From: Paenibacillus sp. FSL W8-0426
GTDB taxonomy: Bacteria > Bacillota > Bacilli > Paenibacillales > Paenibacillaceae
NCBI RefSeq assembly: GCF_037969725.1
Contig: NZ_CP150203.1
Coordinates: 4,480,001 to 4,544,000 of the forward strand
DNA length: 64,000 nucleotides
Direction of reading: 5' to 3'
Part shown: in pieces, positions 39,492 through 47,881 of the stretch
Position numbering within the stretch: position 1 is the stretch's first letter
Layout of the letters: the number at the start of each line of letters is the position of its first letter
Translations under genes and position numbers: made by a program
Notes under the pieces: model-generated
Seen by the model: only the letters and a program-made list of their open reading frames with translations
Database searches by the model: none
Told to the model about the DNA's origin: nothing

Positions 39492-40103
39492 TTGCGAAAA
39501 TGGTTATGGATTCTGCTTTATGTTTTGCTCGCAGGAGCCACGTTTATTTACAGATATGAAGTGCTCGCCTGGACGGAGGCCCACCAGTCCATCCCGCTGC
39601 TCATCCTCATTGCCATGCTGTTTGCGCTGGTTCCCGTCATTCCGTACAAATTCGTCATCGTTGCCCTGGGTTACGGATATGGCGCCACAACGGCCGCCTG
39701 GGTCAGCTGGATCGGTACTTCGCTGGCTGCGCTGCTCATCTATGCGGGAGCGAGAACCGTGTTCCGGAGCCAGGCGCGAGCCTATCTGGAGCGCATTCGC
39801 GGGTTGAGCCGGTTCACCGCATGGATGGAACAACACCCGTTCATGGGCGTGATGACGCTGCGTCTGCTGCCGATCGTGCCCCAGGTGGCCGTCAATATTT
39901 ATGCAGGCATGACGTACACCCCGGTCTGGACGTTTATGCTGGCAACGGCGATCGGCAAAATCCCGGCCATCGTTGTCTTTGCTTTTGCAGGAGCGCAAGC
40001 GGGAAGTTCCATCTGGCTCAGCCTGCTCATCTTGGCCGCTTATCTGACGCTCATGGCCCTGGTGTTATTCGGGTTCAGGCTCCGTTCGCGAAGCAAACGT
40101 TGA
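39492..40103 (+). CDS. TVP38/TMEM64 (SNARE-associated, DedA-like) membrane protein
   Basis: A 203-aa polytopic membrane protein of the VTT-domain family, whose members move or scramble lipids (DedA proteins recycle undecaprenyl phosphate). Family motifs are VIPYKFVIVALGYGYG, and the helix-loop FMGVMTLRLLPIVPQVAVN, which contains the conserved Arg and Pro. The best start is a TTG at 39492, eleven bases after AAAGGAG; no ATG fits, and the frame further upstream is not protein-like. Substrate not predictable. Confidence 0.82.
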   Translation: MRKWLWILLYVLLAGATFIYRYEVLAWTEAHQSIPLLILIAMLFALVPVIPYKFVIVALGYGYGATTAAWVSWIGTSLAALLIYAGARTVFRSQARAYLERIRGLSRFTAWMEQHPFMGVMTLRLLPIVPQVAVNIYAGMTYTPVWTFMLATAIGKIPAIVVFAFAGAQAGSSIWLSLLILAAYLTLMALVLFGFRLRSRSKR

Positions 40104-40242
40104 ACCGGCTCTGGGCTCCGTGCTTTAGGCAGAAGTTTTCTTTGTAATATTTGGTTCTCGGCATTTGGTAGTTGACAGCTTCTGATATTATAATAATGAT
40201 GCAGCAAACATATCGTTCTTCAAGAAATGGAGTGAATCATAC

Positions 40243-41202
40243 ATGGAACAACATACAAGCGAAAAAGCAACGTTTGCAGGCGGGTGCTTCTGGTGCATGG
40301 TATCCCCGTTCGAGGAGCTGCCAGGTATCCAGGGAGTTGTATCCGGTTATACCGGGGGGCACACCGAGAATCCGACGTATGAAGAGGTCTGCTCCGAGAC
40401 GACAGGACATGTGGAGGCCGTTCAAATTACGTTTGACCCGGCCATCTTCCCATATAGCAAACTGGTCGAGCTGTTCTGGCAGCAGATTGATCCTACCGAT
40501 GCGGGCGGACAGTTCCATGATCGCGGTTCTTCGTATCAAACGGCCATTTTTTACCACACCGAGGAGCAGCGCGAGATCGCGGAAGCCTCCAAGGCCGCGC
40601 TAGAGCAGAGCGGACGCTTCGACAAACCGATTTTCACGCCGATTCTGCCTGCCCAAACGTTCTATCCTGCAGAGGAGTACCATCAAGGGTATCACCGCAA
40701 AAATCCGGGCCACTACAAACGGTACAGCAAGGGTTCCGGACGCGAGGACTTCATCGAACGCAACTGGTCGGGCAAACTCGACAAAAGCGACCTGAAGGAA
40801 CGGCTCACGCCGCTGCAATACGAGGTCACCCAAAACAACGCCACCGAGCGCCCGTTCGAAAACGAATTTTGGGACCATCACGGCGAGGGCATTTATGTGG
40901 ATATCGTCTCCGGGGAACCGCTGTTCAGCTCGAAAGACAAGTACGATGCCGGTTGCGGCTGGCCTAGCTTCACGCGTCCTCTACGCGATTACAGCATCAA
41001 GGAAAAAACGGATCTCAGCCATTTCATGATTCGTACCGAAGTGCGAAGCCGCGAGGGAGATTCCCATTTGGGTCACGTATTTAATGACGGTCCTGGCGAA
41101 AACGGACTGCGTTACTGCATTAATTCCGCTGCGCTGCGTTTCGTGCCGAAAGAAGACCTGGTCAAGGAAGGATACGGCGAGTACGCCATCCTGTTCAAAT
41201 AA
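40243..41202 (+). CDS. msrAB: Peptide methionine sulfoxide reductase MsrA-MsrB fusion
   Basis: A 319-aa fusion repairing both diastereomers of methionine sulfoxide in oxidised proteins. The MsrA domain (1-160) has the catalytic Cys15 in GGCFWC and a second Cys18. The MsrB domain (about 175-315) has the catalytic Cys292 in [11 protein letters not shown] and substrate residues in GCGWPSF and HLGHVF. The two CxxC zinc pairs found in many MsrB proteins are missing, so this is the metal-free type. No signal peptide, so it is cytoplasmic. The start follows a GGAGTGAATC-type site. Confidence 0.96.
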   Translation: MEQHTSEKATFAGGCFWCMVSPFEELPGIQGVVSGYTGGHTENPTYEEVCSETTGHVEAVQITFDPAIFPYSKLVELFWQQIDPTDAGGQFHDRGSSYQTAIFYHTEEQREIAEASKAALEQSGRFDKPIFTPILPAQTFYPAEEYHQGYHRKNPGHYKRYSKGSGREDFIERNWSGKLDKSDLKERLTPLQYEVTQNNATERPFENEFWDHHGEGIYVDIVSGEPLFSSKDKYDAGCGWPSFTRPLRDYSIKEKTDLSHFMIRTEVRSREGDSHLGHVFNDGPGENGLRYCINSAALRFVPKEDLVKEGYGEYAILFK

Positions 41203-41251
41203 GAGCCGTATGGGACGGTTCGGATTGGTTTCCGCATCACCGTCCATAGAT

Positions 41252-41286
41252 CAAGAGCATGGGCCCCAAGGGTCCATTCTCTTTTT
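41252..41286 (+). terminator. Terminator of msrAB
   Basis: AGAGCATGGGCCC and GGGTCCATTCTCT form the stem, followed by TTTTT on the plus strand. Confidence 0.8.
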
Positions 41287-41398
41287 ATCGGGAATCGACA
41301 CGCCCCGGCTCCAGCCGGTGCCATATTTATTGCGGCTCGTCGTGTATGCGGCCGGAACGAAAGGATTCACTCCAATCCATACTTTCCGCCCCTTTGCC

Positions 41399-42205
41399 TT
41401 ATCCCATCAGGCTGACAACCCATCCGATCCAGTAAGCAAAGGGAATCAGCAGCAGCTGCGCCAACAGGGTTCCGAACAATCTCGATACGAGCATGCAGCC
41501 GTAAATTTGATTCATGCGGTCCAGACGGATCTCCCCGCGCAGCGATTTGTCGCTGAGCAATGAAATGCGCGGATCGATCAGAATCGTCAGCAATATGGTG
41601 GCCATGCCGTTGATCAGCCCCGTGGACTGCGATGCCGCAACAGCCCGGTCGGGATACAAATAGGCCGCATACAGGCTCGAAAGCACCCCGGTCGTATAAA
41701 TGGCGGTTACGGCTGCATTCAACGCCATCAGCCTTCTCGGCATGCCATGCTGCACCAGCCGCTTGGCCATCGTCCAAGAGGGGGGAGTAACGTAATGCAT
41801 GGCGTTTCTGATCTTATCCCGACTGAGCAAGCGACGCCCCATCGCCGGAATGGAGCCGGCCGCTTCGAAATGCACGACCAAGCGGGACGCCAGCTTCACC
41901 ATCGTCGGAAAACAGAGGATCGCGATGAGCGTGCCGACGCTGGCCGCTGCCATCAGCCAGTGCAATTGGCTCGAAAAGGGGAGATGGCCCCCGCTGGTCG
42001 CATTGTCGACCAACCTGCCGACCATAGGGCCTTGCGCCATATTGGACGTGCGGGAGACGAGCAGCAATATGCCTGACAACGACAGCGCGAGCGCAATGCG
42101 CCGCGTTCTCAGCCCTCCGAGACGCAAAGCATAAGACAGGCTGTCAGCTGCATGAATGACCATCGTAAACATCATTGGAATCAAAAGACTCATCGTTATT
42201 ATCAA
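41399..42205 (-). CDS. amj: Amj-type (alternate MurJ, YdaH/DUF2837) lipid II flippase
   Basis: A 268-aa membrane protein with about six hydrophobic segments. It resembles Bacillus Amj, an alternate lipid II flippase that partly replaces MurJ in peptidoglycan synthesis. Family-like landmarks are HAADSLSYALRLGGLRTRRIA near the N-terminus, split around the Gly-Gly, then LLVSRTSNMAQGPMVGRLVD. The TTG at 42205 is ten bases after AAGGAG and is the best start; the ATG at 42193 is too far from it. In Bacillus subtilis amj is induced by envelope stress through sigma-M; I see no clear sigma-M promoter here. Confidence 0.78.
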   Translation of the reverse strand: MIITMSLLIPMMFTMVIHAADSLSYALRLGGLRTRRIALALSLSGILLLVSRTSNMAQGPMVGRLVDNATSGGHLPFSSQLHWLMAAASVGTLIAILCFPTMVKLASRLVVHFEAAGSIPAMGRRLLSRDKIRNAMHYVTPPSWTMAKRLVQHGMPRRLMALNAAVTAIYTTGVLSSLYAAYLYPDRAVAASQSTGLINGMATILLTILIDPRISLLSDKSLRGEIRLDRMNQIYGCMLVSRLFGTLLAQLLLIPFAYWIGWVVSLMG

Positions 42206-42478
42206 TGCTGTCCTTCTCCTTTGTCTTGCTTTTTATGTACATAAACTCATCTCTGCATTATACGCCTCATGACTCCCATTGTATATCATCCCCAATTTAC
42301 CCATTATCGACATATCCCTTGAAGTTGGACCACCTGATTGAAGCCCCGGGCTGCAGCTTTCTCGAAACCTCGGGCTCCCCAACGTCATGCTCCCCGGCGT
42401 AGTGGCAGGAAGTCATCGTTTATCGCTCCCCATGCAGGGTAATATATCACTAACCGCTATTGCAGAGGAGGAAACGAT

Positions 42479-42949
42479 ATGCCTTGGAACAAACGGGATT
42501 ACCCTGTATCGATGAAAAATCTGAAACCGCGCGTGAGGCATAAAGCCATCGAGATTGCCAACGCCCTGCTGGATGAAGGATATGACGAAGGCCGCTCCAT
42601 CGCCATCGCTACGGCAAAAGCGGAGGAATGGGACGCGAATCATCCAGCGGATGAACATTCTGCCTCCGATTCGGACAGGCACGGCCATCCTTCAGGAAAC
42701 TCCCGCGCCTCTTCCGGACAAGGCCATTCCGAGCCCGTCTCTTCTTCCAAGAACCATGCCAACATTCATGTCGTTCCGAACGACGATGACGGCTGGTCCA
42801 TCAAAAAGGAAGGAAAGGCGCAGCCCCTTTCCACGTACCGCACCAAAAACGAAGCGCTGAAGGCCGCACGCGAAATGAGCGGCAAACAAAACATTCGGGC
42901 GATTATCCATAACCGGGACGGCCAGATTGCTGCATCCTTCCGTGCATGA
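42479..42949 (+). CDS. YdaT-like protein with C-terminal DUF2188 domain
   Basis: A 156-aa soluble protein. The N-terminal 55 residues (MPWNKRDYPVSMKNL, ARHKAIEIANALL-like helix, SIAIATAKAEEW) match the conserved start of Bacillus YdaT. A His/Ser-rich disordered linker follows (about 56-100). The C-terminus is a DUF2188 unit: IHVVPNDDDGWSIKKEG, then TKNEALKAAREMS and IIHNRDGQI. YdaT belongs to the sigma-B general stress regulon in Bacillus; function unknown. RBS AGGAGGA precedes the ATG. Confidence 0.82.
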   Translation: MPWNKRDYPVSMKNLKPRVRHKAIEIANALLDEGYDEGRSIAIATAKAEEWDANHPADEHSASDSDRHGHPSGNSRASSGQGHSEPVSSSKNHANIHVVPNDDDGWSIKKEGKAQPLSTYRTKNEALKAAREMSGKQNIRAIIHNRDGQIAASFRA

Positions 42950-42975
42950 CCGATGGTTCGGTTCGCTCGTCTTTG

Positions 42976-43027
42976 AACCAAAAAAGTCCTTTCGCTGCCA
43001 GACCGGCGAGCAAAAGGACTTTGTGAT
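42976..43027. terminator. Bidirectional terminator
   Basis: AAGTCCTTTCGC pairs with GCAAAAGGACTT; TTTTTT lies on the minus strand and a short T-run on the plus strand. It separates the converging YdaT-like and YitT-like genes. Confidence 0.75.
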
Positions 43028-43059
43028 TTTCGCATGGTTTGCGAATCATCCAATATAAA

Positions 43060-43779
43060 TTAATGCGTGACACCTCTTGCTATGGTAGGACGCGGGGCCG
43101 ACGCGCCGGCAACCGCTTTGGGTGCGGATGGCACAGGTCGTTTGACCGCCGAAGTCGTGACCGTTTGAGGCGTACGAACAGTAACTACGAAAGTGATGAC
43201 TTTGCTGGCAATCCATACGGCCAGAATCGTGAAAAGCGTTTCTTTGACCGGCAGGAAGAAAAGCGAGAGCAACAGCACGACGGCGTCGCTGACAAAAAAT
43301 ACCGTACCGAGCTTCCAGCCTTTCCAGCGGCTGACCAGCACGGCCAGAATGTCGTCTCCACCCGTGGCTCCGCCAAAGCGAAGCACGATTCCTGCACCGA
43401 TTCCCGTCAGCAATCCGGATAGAATTGCGGGAATCCACAGATTGCCGTTAAATGAAATAACCAATGTGGAATAACGTTCGAATCCGTCGTAGAACAGGGA
43501 AAACGCAGCAGCGCCTATCAGCGCTTGAATCATGAATTTCCAGCCTTTGATGAACCAGGCCAGAATCATGACGGGTATATCGAGCAGCAGTATGCCCACC
43601 GCAGGCGATAATCCGGTTGCGTATTTAGCAAGCAATGCCAGACCGACAAAGCCGCCTTCCGATAATTCGTTTTGAAAATTAATGTGATAATAAGCAAACG
43701 CCAAAATAAAGGTTCCGAGCAGCATGAGGAGCAATTTCCCCGCTTCTGCCCTGATGTGTTGCAACGATGTTCTCTTCAT
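43060..43779 (-). CDS. YitT/YczE-family membrane protein
   Basis: A 239-aa integral membrane protein with five to six helices. The repeated glycine motifs GGFVGLALL and GGATGGDDILA are characteristic of the YitT (DUF161) family, widespread in Bacillota and of unknown transport function. The C-terminal 40 residues are a Pro/Ala/Thr-rich, likely disordered cytoplasmic or extracellular tail, unusual for the family. The ATG follows GAGGG. Confidence 0.8.
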   Translation of the reverse strand: MKRTSLQHIRAEAGKLLLMLLGTFILAFAYYHINFQNELSEGGFVGLALLAKYATGLSPAVGILLLDIPVMILAWFIKGWKFMIQALIGAAAFSLFYDGFERYSTLVISFNGNLWIPAILSGLLTGIGAGIVLRFGGATGGDDILAVLVSRWKGWKLGTVFFVSDAVVLLLSLFFLPVKETLFTILAVWIASKVITFVVTVRTPQTVTTSAVKRPVPSAPKAVAGASAPRPTIARGVTH

Positions 43780-44420
43780 TCAGAATCCCTCGCAGTTGGT
43801 ATAGGTTGGTGTAAACCGACCGTACCCTGCAAAAGGCAAGTCTGGAAGGAAACATCGTGTTCATCCTTCGACTATTCATTCCAATCCCCTCTTTCGCAGA
43901 GTCAGCCGTTTGACGACGGTGATTTACCCTGCAGAGGAGCTAAGTGTAAGATAGATCGTAACGTTTCCAGATCATCCTTGGGGAGCTTATCCTTCGGGAG
44001 CTCATGGTATCCTGATCCTTTCTGCCAGTTTGTTGTTAACGGGCTGAGTTCGTGAAGTGAACCGTCTAGACGTTCTGTTCATTTTCCCACCGCTAACTAG
44101 CTTGTTATTTAATTATATAACACCAGCGAAGCTTGGTCTAAACAGACTTCCTCGCAAAAAACAGCCTTATTCCACTCTGTTCTGCCTAAGAAGCCGAATC
44201 CTTGAGCCAAAGCAAGACAATCTTGCTAATGGTTCATCTTGCTCCTTCATTCTATGACATGAACCGGCTTCTAGAACTGTCCAGTCACCTAACCGCTGCA
44301 AATTGGGGCATTTTTTTATTTTAGGCAAAATTCACTGGAATCCTTTCGCGTCTCCACATACACTGTAACAAACGAAAACCGGCGCCTCGCCAAATATTAC
44401 CAGCCTTTCCTAACTATTTA
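43780..44420. other. 640-bp region without a supported gene
   Basis: The only open frames are short, poorly translated and lack family features. A GAGGGG-preceded minus-strand frame starts at 43879 and overlaps the YitT-like gene, but its product looks unlike a protein. A weak fold around 43970-44010 (GGGAGCT/AGCTC) is visible. I find no riboswitch or RNA signature. Confidence 0.5.
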
Positions 44421-44429
44421 TGGTATAAT
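44421..44429 (+). promoter_or_regulatory. Extended -10 promoter of the TIR-like gene
   Basis: TGGTATAAT, i.e. TGn plus a perfect -10 hexamer, lies about 40 bp before the start codon. No good -35 is present, which the extended -10 may offset. Confidence 0.6.
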
Positions 44430-44469
44430 GTAACAATTCACTCCAATACCGTTTAAGCGAGGCGTATCC

Positions 44470-45507
44470 ATGAAAACGTTCAAGCCAAGAGTATTTATTG
44501 GCTGCTCGCTGGAAGCGAAGCCGGTTGCAGCCGCCGTGCACGAAAATTTGCGTTTCTCTGCCGAAGTCACTCCCTGGTTTTCCGGGGTATTCCAGCCCAG
44601 CAGCTATACCATGGACGATTTGGAAGCCGAGGTCCGCACAACGGATTTTGCCATTTTTATTTTTCATCCGGATGACATATCCAAAATACGCGGCAAATAT
44701 TATGCTTCCGTCCGTGACAATACGATGCTGGAAATGGGCTTGTTCATGGGCCGGTTAGGCCGCAAACGTATTTTTTTCATTCTTCCCGAACATATTACGG
44801 ACAGCAAGGACGATACGAAGGTCGAGGGTCTGCGGATGCCTACCGACCTCCTGGGATTGAATCCGTTAACGTACGAAATCCGCTCCGACGGCAAATGGGC
44901 TCCGGCCGTGTCCGTCGCCTGCTCGAAAATCGCCGACAGCATCGAGGAGCAAGGACGCTGGAGCGATCCCGAACTGGAGAAGCGTTTGGCCGAATTGAAA
45001 CAAACCGAGAGCGAAGCCCGGATCCAGCTGCTTAAGCTGCTGCGCTTCTTCAGGGAATTGCTGCGTTCCCGCAGGCCCGATCCGGCCATGCTGGAACGCA
45101 TGAGCGATGCACTCCGCACCGCTTTTGTCTCCCATCCCCCTTTTGCCGTACGCGGCACGGCGATCTACCGCAAGGATGATCAGGGGTATATCGAACAATT
45201 GTGCGGAAATGTTGGAGAACCGGGCAGAAGATACGATTTGACGGCCAACGACGACAAACCGCCTGATGATCCGAAGCGAATTTTGGTTATTGATTGTTAT
45301 AAAGAAAATAAAATCAAGATCAATCTGTTTGACGATTACCTTGAGAAAGAATATTTGCTATGCTATCCTGTAGCCAAGAGGTATGTAATTACGGTGCATA
45401 TCATTGGGCATACGGAAGCAGACGAGGCCGTTTTTCAGCAAATGGACATACAGAACCGTCAGCTGTTCAACGCCATCAACGATTTATTAGGAGGCGAACC
45501 GGAATGA
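44470..45507 (+). CDS. TIR-like (PF10137-type) nucleotide-binding protein with C-terminal GAF-like domain
   Basis: A 345-aa protein. Residues 1-150 match the TIR-like family typified by Cap12-type CBASS effectors: VFIGCSLEAKPVA, the strand FAIFIFHPDD, and RDNTMLEMGLFMGRLGRKRIFF. Glu88 in that last motif occupies the position of the catalytic glutamate of TIR NAD-cleaving enzymes. A charged helical linker (165-200) leads to a region (205-340) with GAF-like layout: AIYRKDDQGY, ILVIDCYKENKI, DDYLEKEYLLCYPV and a final helix NRQLFNAINDLL. The design suggests NAD+ cleavage gated by a ligand, as in antiphage or stress systems; this is inference, as no cyclase or STING domain is present. Its TGA overlaps the start of the next gene. 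Confidence 0.78.
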   Translation: MKTFKPRVFIGCSLEAKPVAAAVHENLRFSAEVTPWFSGVFQPSSYTMDDLEAEVRTTDFAIFIFHPDDISKIRGKYYASVRDNTMLEMGLFMGRLGRKRIFFILPEHITDSKDDTKVEGLRMPTDLLGLNPLTYEIRSDGKWAPAVSVACSKIADSIEEQGRWSDPELEKRLAELKQTESEARIQLLKLLRFFRELLRSRRPDPAMLERMSDALRTAFVSHPPFAVRGTAIYRKDDQGYIEQLCGNVGEPGRRYDLTANDDKPPDDPKRILVIDCYKENKIKINLFDDYLEKEYLLCYPVAKRYVITVHIIGHTEADEAVFQQMDIQNRQLFNAINDLLGGEPE

Positions 45508-45743
45508 AACCGGAAATGAAAAAAATAAGCAAACGCTGGGGCAGCGAAAAAAAAGTACGCCTCAGTTCTGCGCACGATTCATCACGGCCGGTTCCGGAAC
45601 CCAAGGAAAAGGATAAGGATCGCTTCCACAAGCCAGCCGTACCGCTTACGACCATCGGCCCTTCCCTCAAGGGCAAAGAACGGCCTTACAAGGTCATTCT
45701 GGAAAAAGAAGCTTTATACGAAAAGCCGCAATATTTGGCTTAA
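45504..45743 (+). CDS. Small basic protein translationally coupled to the TIR-like gene
   Basis: A 79-aa protein whose ATG overlaps the TIR-gene stop (ATGA, 45504-45507), with GGAGGCG upstream inside the previous gene. It is rich in Lys, Arg, Pro and Ser, starts MKPEMKKISKRWGSEKK and has no hydrophobic or helical core, so it is probably mostly disordered. Such tight coupling implies stoichiometric synthesis with the TIR-like protein. It might regulate, tether or neutralise that enzyme. No homologous family recognised. A terminator follows. Confidence 0.7.
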   Translation: MKPEMKKISKRWGSEKKVRLSSAHDSSRPVPEPKEKDKDRFHKPAVPLTTIGPSLKGKERPYKVILEKEALYEKPQYLA

Positions 45744-45754
45744 CGCTGCTAGAG

Positions 45755-45815
45755 CAACGCTGCCGTCTGTTCGGCAGCTTGGACCCGCCCCGTCTCCGGA
45801 CAGGGCTTTTTTGTT
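45755..45815 (+). terminator. Terminator of the TIR-like operon
   Basis: GCTGCCG-N6-CGGCAGC (about 45759-45778), then GCCC-N12-GGGC followed by TTTTTTGTTTTT (45787-45815). The two-gene unit ends here. Confidence 0.8.
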
Positions 45816-46045
45816 TTTACCTTCGCGGTCGAAATCATGCCTTTGCATCTGCGCGATGTGGTCCGCACTTTTCGTTCGTTCCAGGTCTTCTATGCTTAGA
45901 TTGCCTGCAACCCCCGCAAATTATACCCACATTTTGGAGAGGCTCGTCCCTTTTTCGCAGGCCCCTTTTGGGCTCCCGCCAATTCGGCGCCATATTTTTC
46001 CGCTTGTTTTTGGGTATGCCCCCTGCATATATTGAATATAATATA

Positions 46046-46059
46046 AGAACGTACGTTCC
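46046..46059. promoter_or_regulatory. LexA (SOS) box
   Basis: AGAACGTACGTTCC matches the Bacillus consensus CGAACRNRYGTTYC at 13 of 14 positions, including the full GAAC-N4-GTTC core. TATAAT hexamers flank it at 46037-46042 and 46063-46068. It lies about 45 bp before the start of the 46105 gene. Confidence 0.8.
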
Positions 46060-46104
46060 GAATATAATATTAATTCCGATTTCAGGTTAAGGAAGTGAAG
46101 GCGA

Positions 46105-46491
46105 ATGCCCCTCCCCTCCTCCGTTCCCTCCCCTGCGGACGAAGACCACCATCTGGTCAAAAGCATCGTCGTGCGCACGCTGCTGCTGGATGTGCTCGAG
46201 CGCGATATGCGCACGCTGGGCACGCTGCCGCTGAAAATGCCCGAGGTCTACGTCCTGTCCCTGAAGAAGGTGCAAAATGACGTGCTGCGAGAAATGCAAG
46301 CCTTGCGCAAGCGGATGCGGAAGCGCGGCGTCAAAATTTTCGCGGAAAACCGTCAGGTCCAAGGCATTGAAGCATTATATTTATGCCGGGGATACCAACA
46401 GAGATTCTATATGTTATGGTCATTTGCGCGCAGCGAGGTCAAAAAAGAGTTAAGCCTGCATCTTAACGTCGATTTGACGCAGACAGAATAG
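46105..46491 (+). CDS. Small unrecognised protein, predicted SOS-regulated
   Basis: A 128-aa soluble, strongly basic protein, mostly predicted helix: SIVVRTLLLDVLERDM, a central Lys/Arg-rich segment (REMQALRKRMRKRG), then GIEALYLCRGYQQRFYML. Two cysteines are too few for a zinc site. The ATG follows AAGGCG. The LexA box just upstream predicts induction by DNA damage. The basic central helix could contact nucleic acid. It does not match the SOS genes I know (YneA, UvrX, YolD, DinB); function unassigned. Confidence 0.7.
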   Translation: MPLPSSVPSPADEDHHLVKSIVVRTLLLDVLERDMRTLGTLPLKMPEVYVLSLKKVQNDVLREMQALRKRMRKRGVKIFAENRQVQGIEALYLCRGYQQRFYMLWSFARSEVKKELSLHLNVDLTQTE

Positions 46492-46576
46492 TTCATTCTC
46501 TCTCTTGATCACGATGATTGAAGTGGACTTCGGTGCAAAACAGGTTGACCTTGTCAGGAAGGGTTCATTAAGATGA

Positions 46577-46802
46577 TAGATAGACCGTAAAAAACATACA
46601 CACATTAGCGGAGAGGCAGAACCAATTTGAAGAAGCGAAGCGTTCTAAAAGCTTTCTGAAAGAAAGCTGCTTCGGAAGCATAGGCTTATCACCGGATTTT
46701 CCCTTGAAAAAGGGGATTCGAAAAAATCTGGGGATAAGAGCGATCGGAAGATGGTGCTGCACTCGTAGTGGCCTTGTGTGATTGATTAGTCCGGTTTATA
46801 TA
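46577..46802. repeat. Dispersed palindromic repeat, copy D (226 bp, reversed)
   Basis: Right end CGGTTTATATA (46792-46802); left end degraded (GATAGACCG). Reading right to left it follows copies B and C, with an extra AAAGCTTTCTGAAAGAAAGCT hairpin shared with copy A. The rest of 46492-46945 contains a CAAACAGG/CCTGTTTG hairpin near 46865-46890 and no gene. Confidence 0.85.
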
Positions 46803-46945
46803 GATGTAAACGAAACCTTCCATCCATTCATCTGATTTCGACCCCAAATGCAGCTAAAGCACAAACAGGCCCGTCCGCCATTGGCGAACAGACCTGTTTG
46901 CAAGAAACGATGTTTGGGCGTGAACCTTCAAGGAGCTGGACCAAC

Positions 46946-47881
46946 GTGAATTTACCTGTCAACCCTAAAGGCGTGGCTGCCAATGTCACCGAATTGATCG
47001 GCAACACCCCGGCCGTGAAATTGAATCGGCTTGCCGGGCCGGAATCGGCCGACGTATACGTCAAGCTGGAATATTTCAATCCGAGCGGCAGCGTCAAGGA
47101 CCGTGCCGCCTACAACCTGATCGCCCAGGCCGAAAAGGCCGGGCTGCTGCGTCCAGGCGCAACCATCATCGAGCCGACCAGCGGCAATACGGGCATCGGC
47201 CTCGCCATGAACGCGGCGGCGAAAGGCTACAAAGCCATTCTGGTCATGCCGGACAACATGTCCATGGAGCGCATCAACATTTTGAAAGCCTACGGCGCAC
47301 AGGTCGTGCTGACGCCTGCGGCCGAGCGCATGCCTGGCGCCATACGCAAAGCGAAAGAGCTGCACGCGGACATTCCGGGCAGCTTCATTCCGCAGCAGTT
47401 CGAGAATCCGGCCAACCCGGACATTCACCGGGTTACGACCGCGCCGGAGATCATGGCGCAGATGGAAGGCCGGCTGGACGCGTTCGTTGCGACCGCAGGC
47501 ACGGGCGGCACGATTACCGGCACCGGCGAGGAGCTGCGAAAGCAGCTGCCCGCCATCCGCATCTACGCGGTCGAGCCGATGGGCTCACCCGTGTTGTCCG
47601 GCGGCGAGCCGGGGCCGCACAAGCTCGTCGGTACCAGTCCGGGCTTCGTGCCGGACATCCTGAATACCGACGTCTGGGATGCCATCATCCAGGTGTCCGA
47701 CGAGGACGCACTGGAGACGATGCGGCAGCTTGCCGCCCGCGAAGGGCTGCTGCTCGGCCCTTCATCGGGCGCCTCGGTGTGGGCATCCCTGCGCATCGCG
47801 CAGGAGCTTGGCCCGGGCCGCCGCGTGCTTTGCATTGCGCCCGATACCGGGGAACGGTATTTGAGCACAGGTTTCTTTTAA
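46946..47881 (+). CDS. cysK: Cysteine synthase (O-acetylserine sulfhydrylase)
   Basis: A 311-aa PLP enzyme making cysteine from O-acetylserine and sulfide. The PLP lysine is in SGSVKDRAAY; the substrate loop is EPTSGNTGIGLA; the phosphate-binding glycines are TAGTGGTITGTG. The start is a GTG at 46946, ten bases after AAGGAG; an ATG frame 16 codons earlier lacks a site. GC content is higher than in the neighbours. Its end overlaps the convergent helicase gene by four bases. Confidence 0.94.
   Translation: MNLPVNPKGVAANVTELIGNTPAVKLNRLAGPESADVYVKLEYFNPSGSVKDRAAYNLIAQAEKAGLLRPGATIIEPTSGNTGIGLAMNAAAKGYKAILVMPDNMSMERINILKAYGAQVVLTPAAERMPGAIRKAKELHADIPGSFIPQQFENPANPDIHRVTTAPEIMAQMEGRLDAFVATAGTGGTITGTGEELRKQLPAIRIYAVEPMGSPVLSGGEPGPHKLVGTSPGFVPDILNTDVWDAIIQVSDEDALETMRQLAAREGLLLGPSSGASVWASLRIAQELGPGRRVLCIAPDTGERYLSTGFF

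Noticed and set aside
43679..43879. 66-codon minus-strand frame with GAGGGG upstream, overlapping the YitT-like start
   Set aside because: It overlaps the next gene in another frame and the product resembles no protein; a leader peptide is conceivable but unsupported.
44057..44257. 66-codon frame between the YitT-like and TIR-like genes
   Set aside because: No ribosome-binding site, no conserved feature, composition typical of translated non-coding DNA.
46863..46892. Hairpin CAAACAGG/CCTGTTTG before cysK as a cysteine-responsive leader or terminator
   Set aside because: No T-run, and none of the T-box or S-box conserved elements are present.
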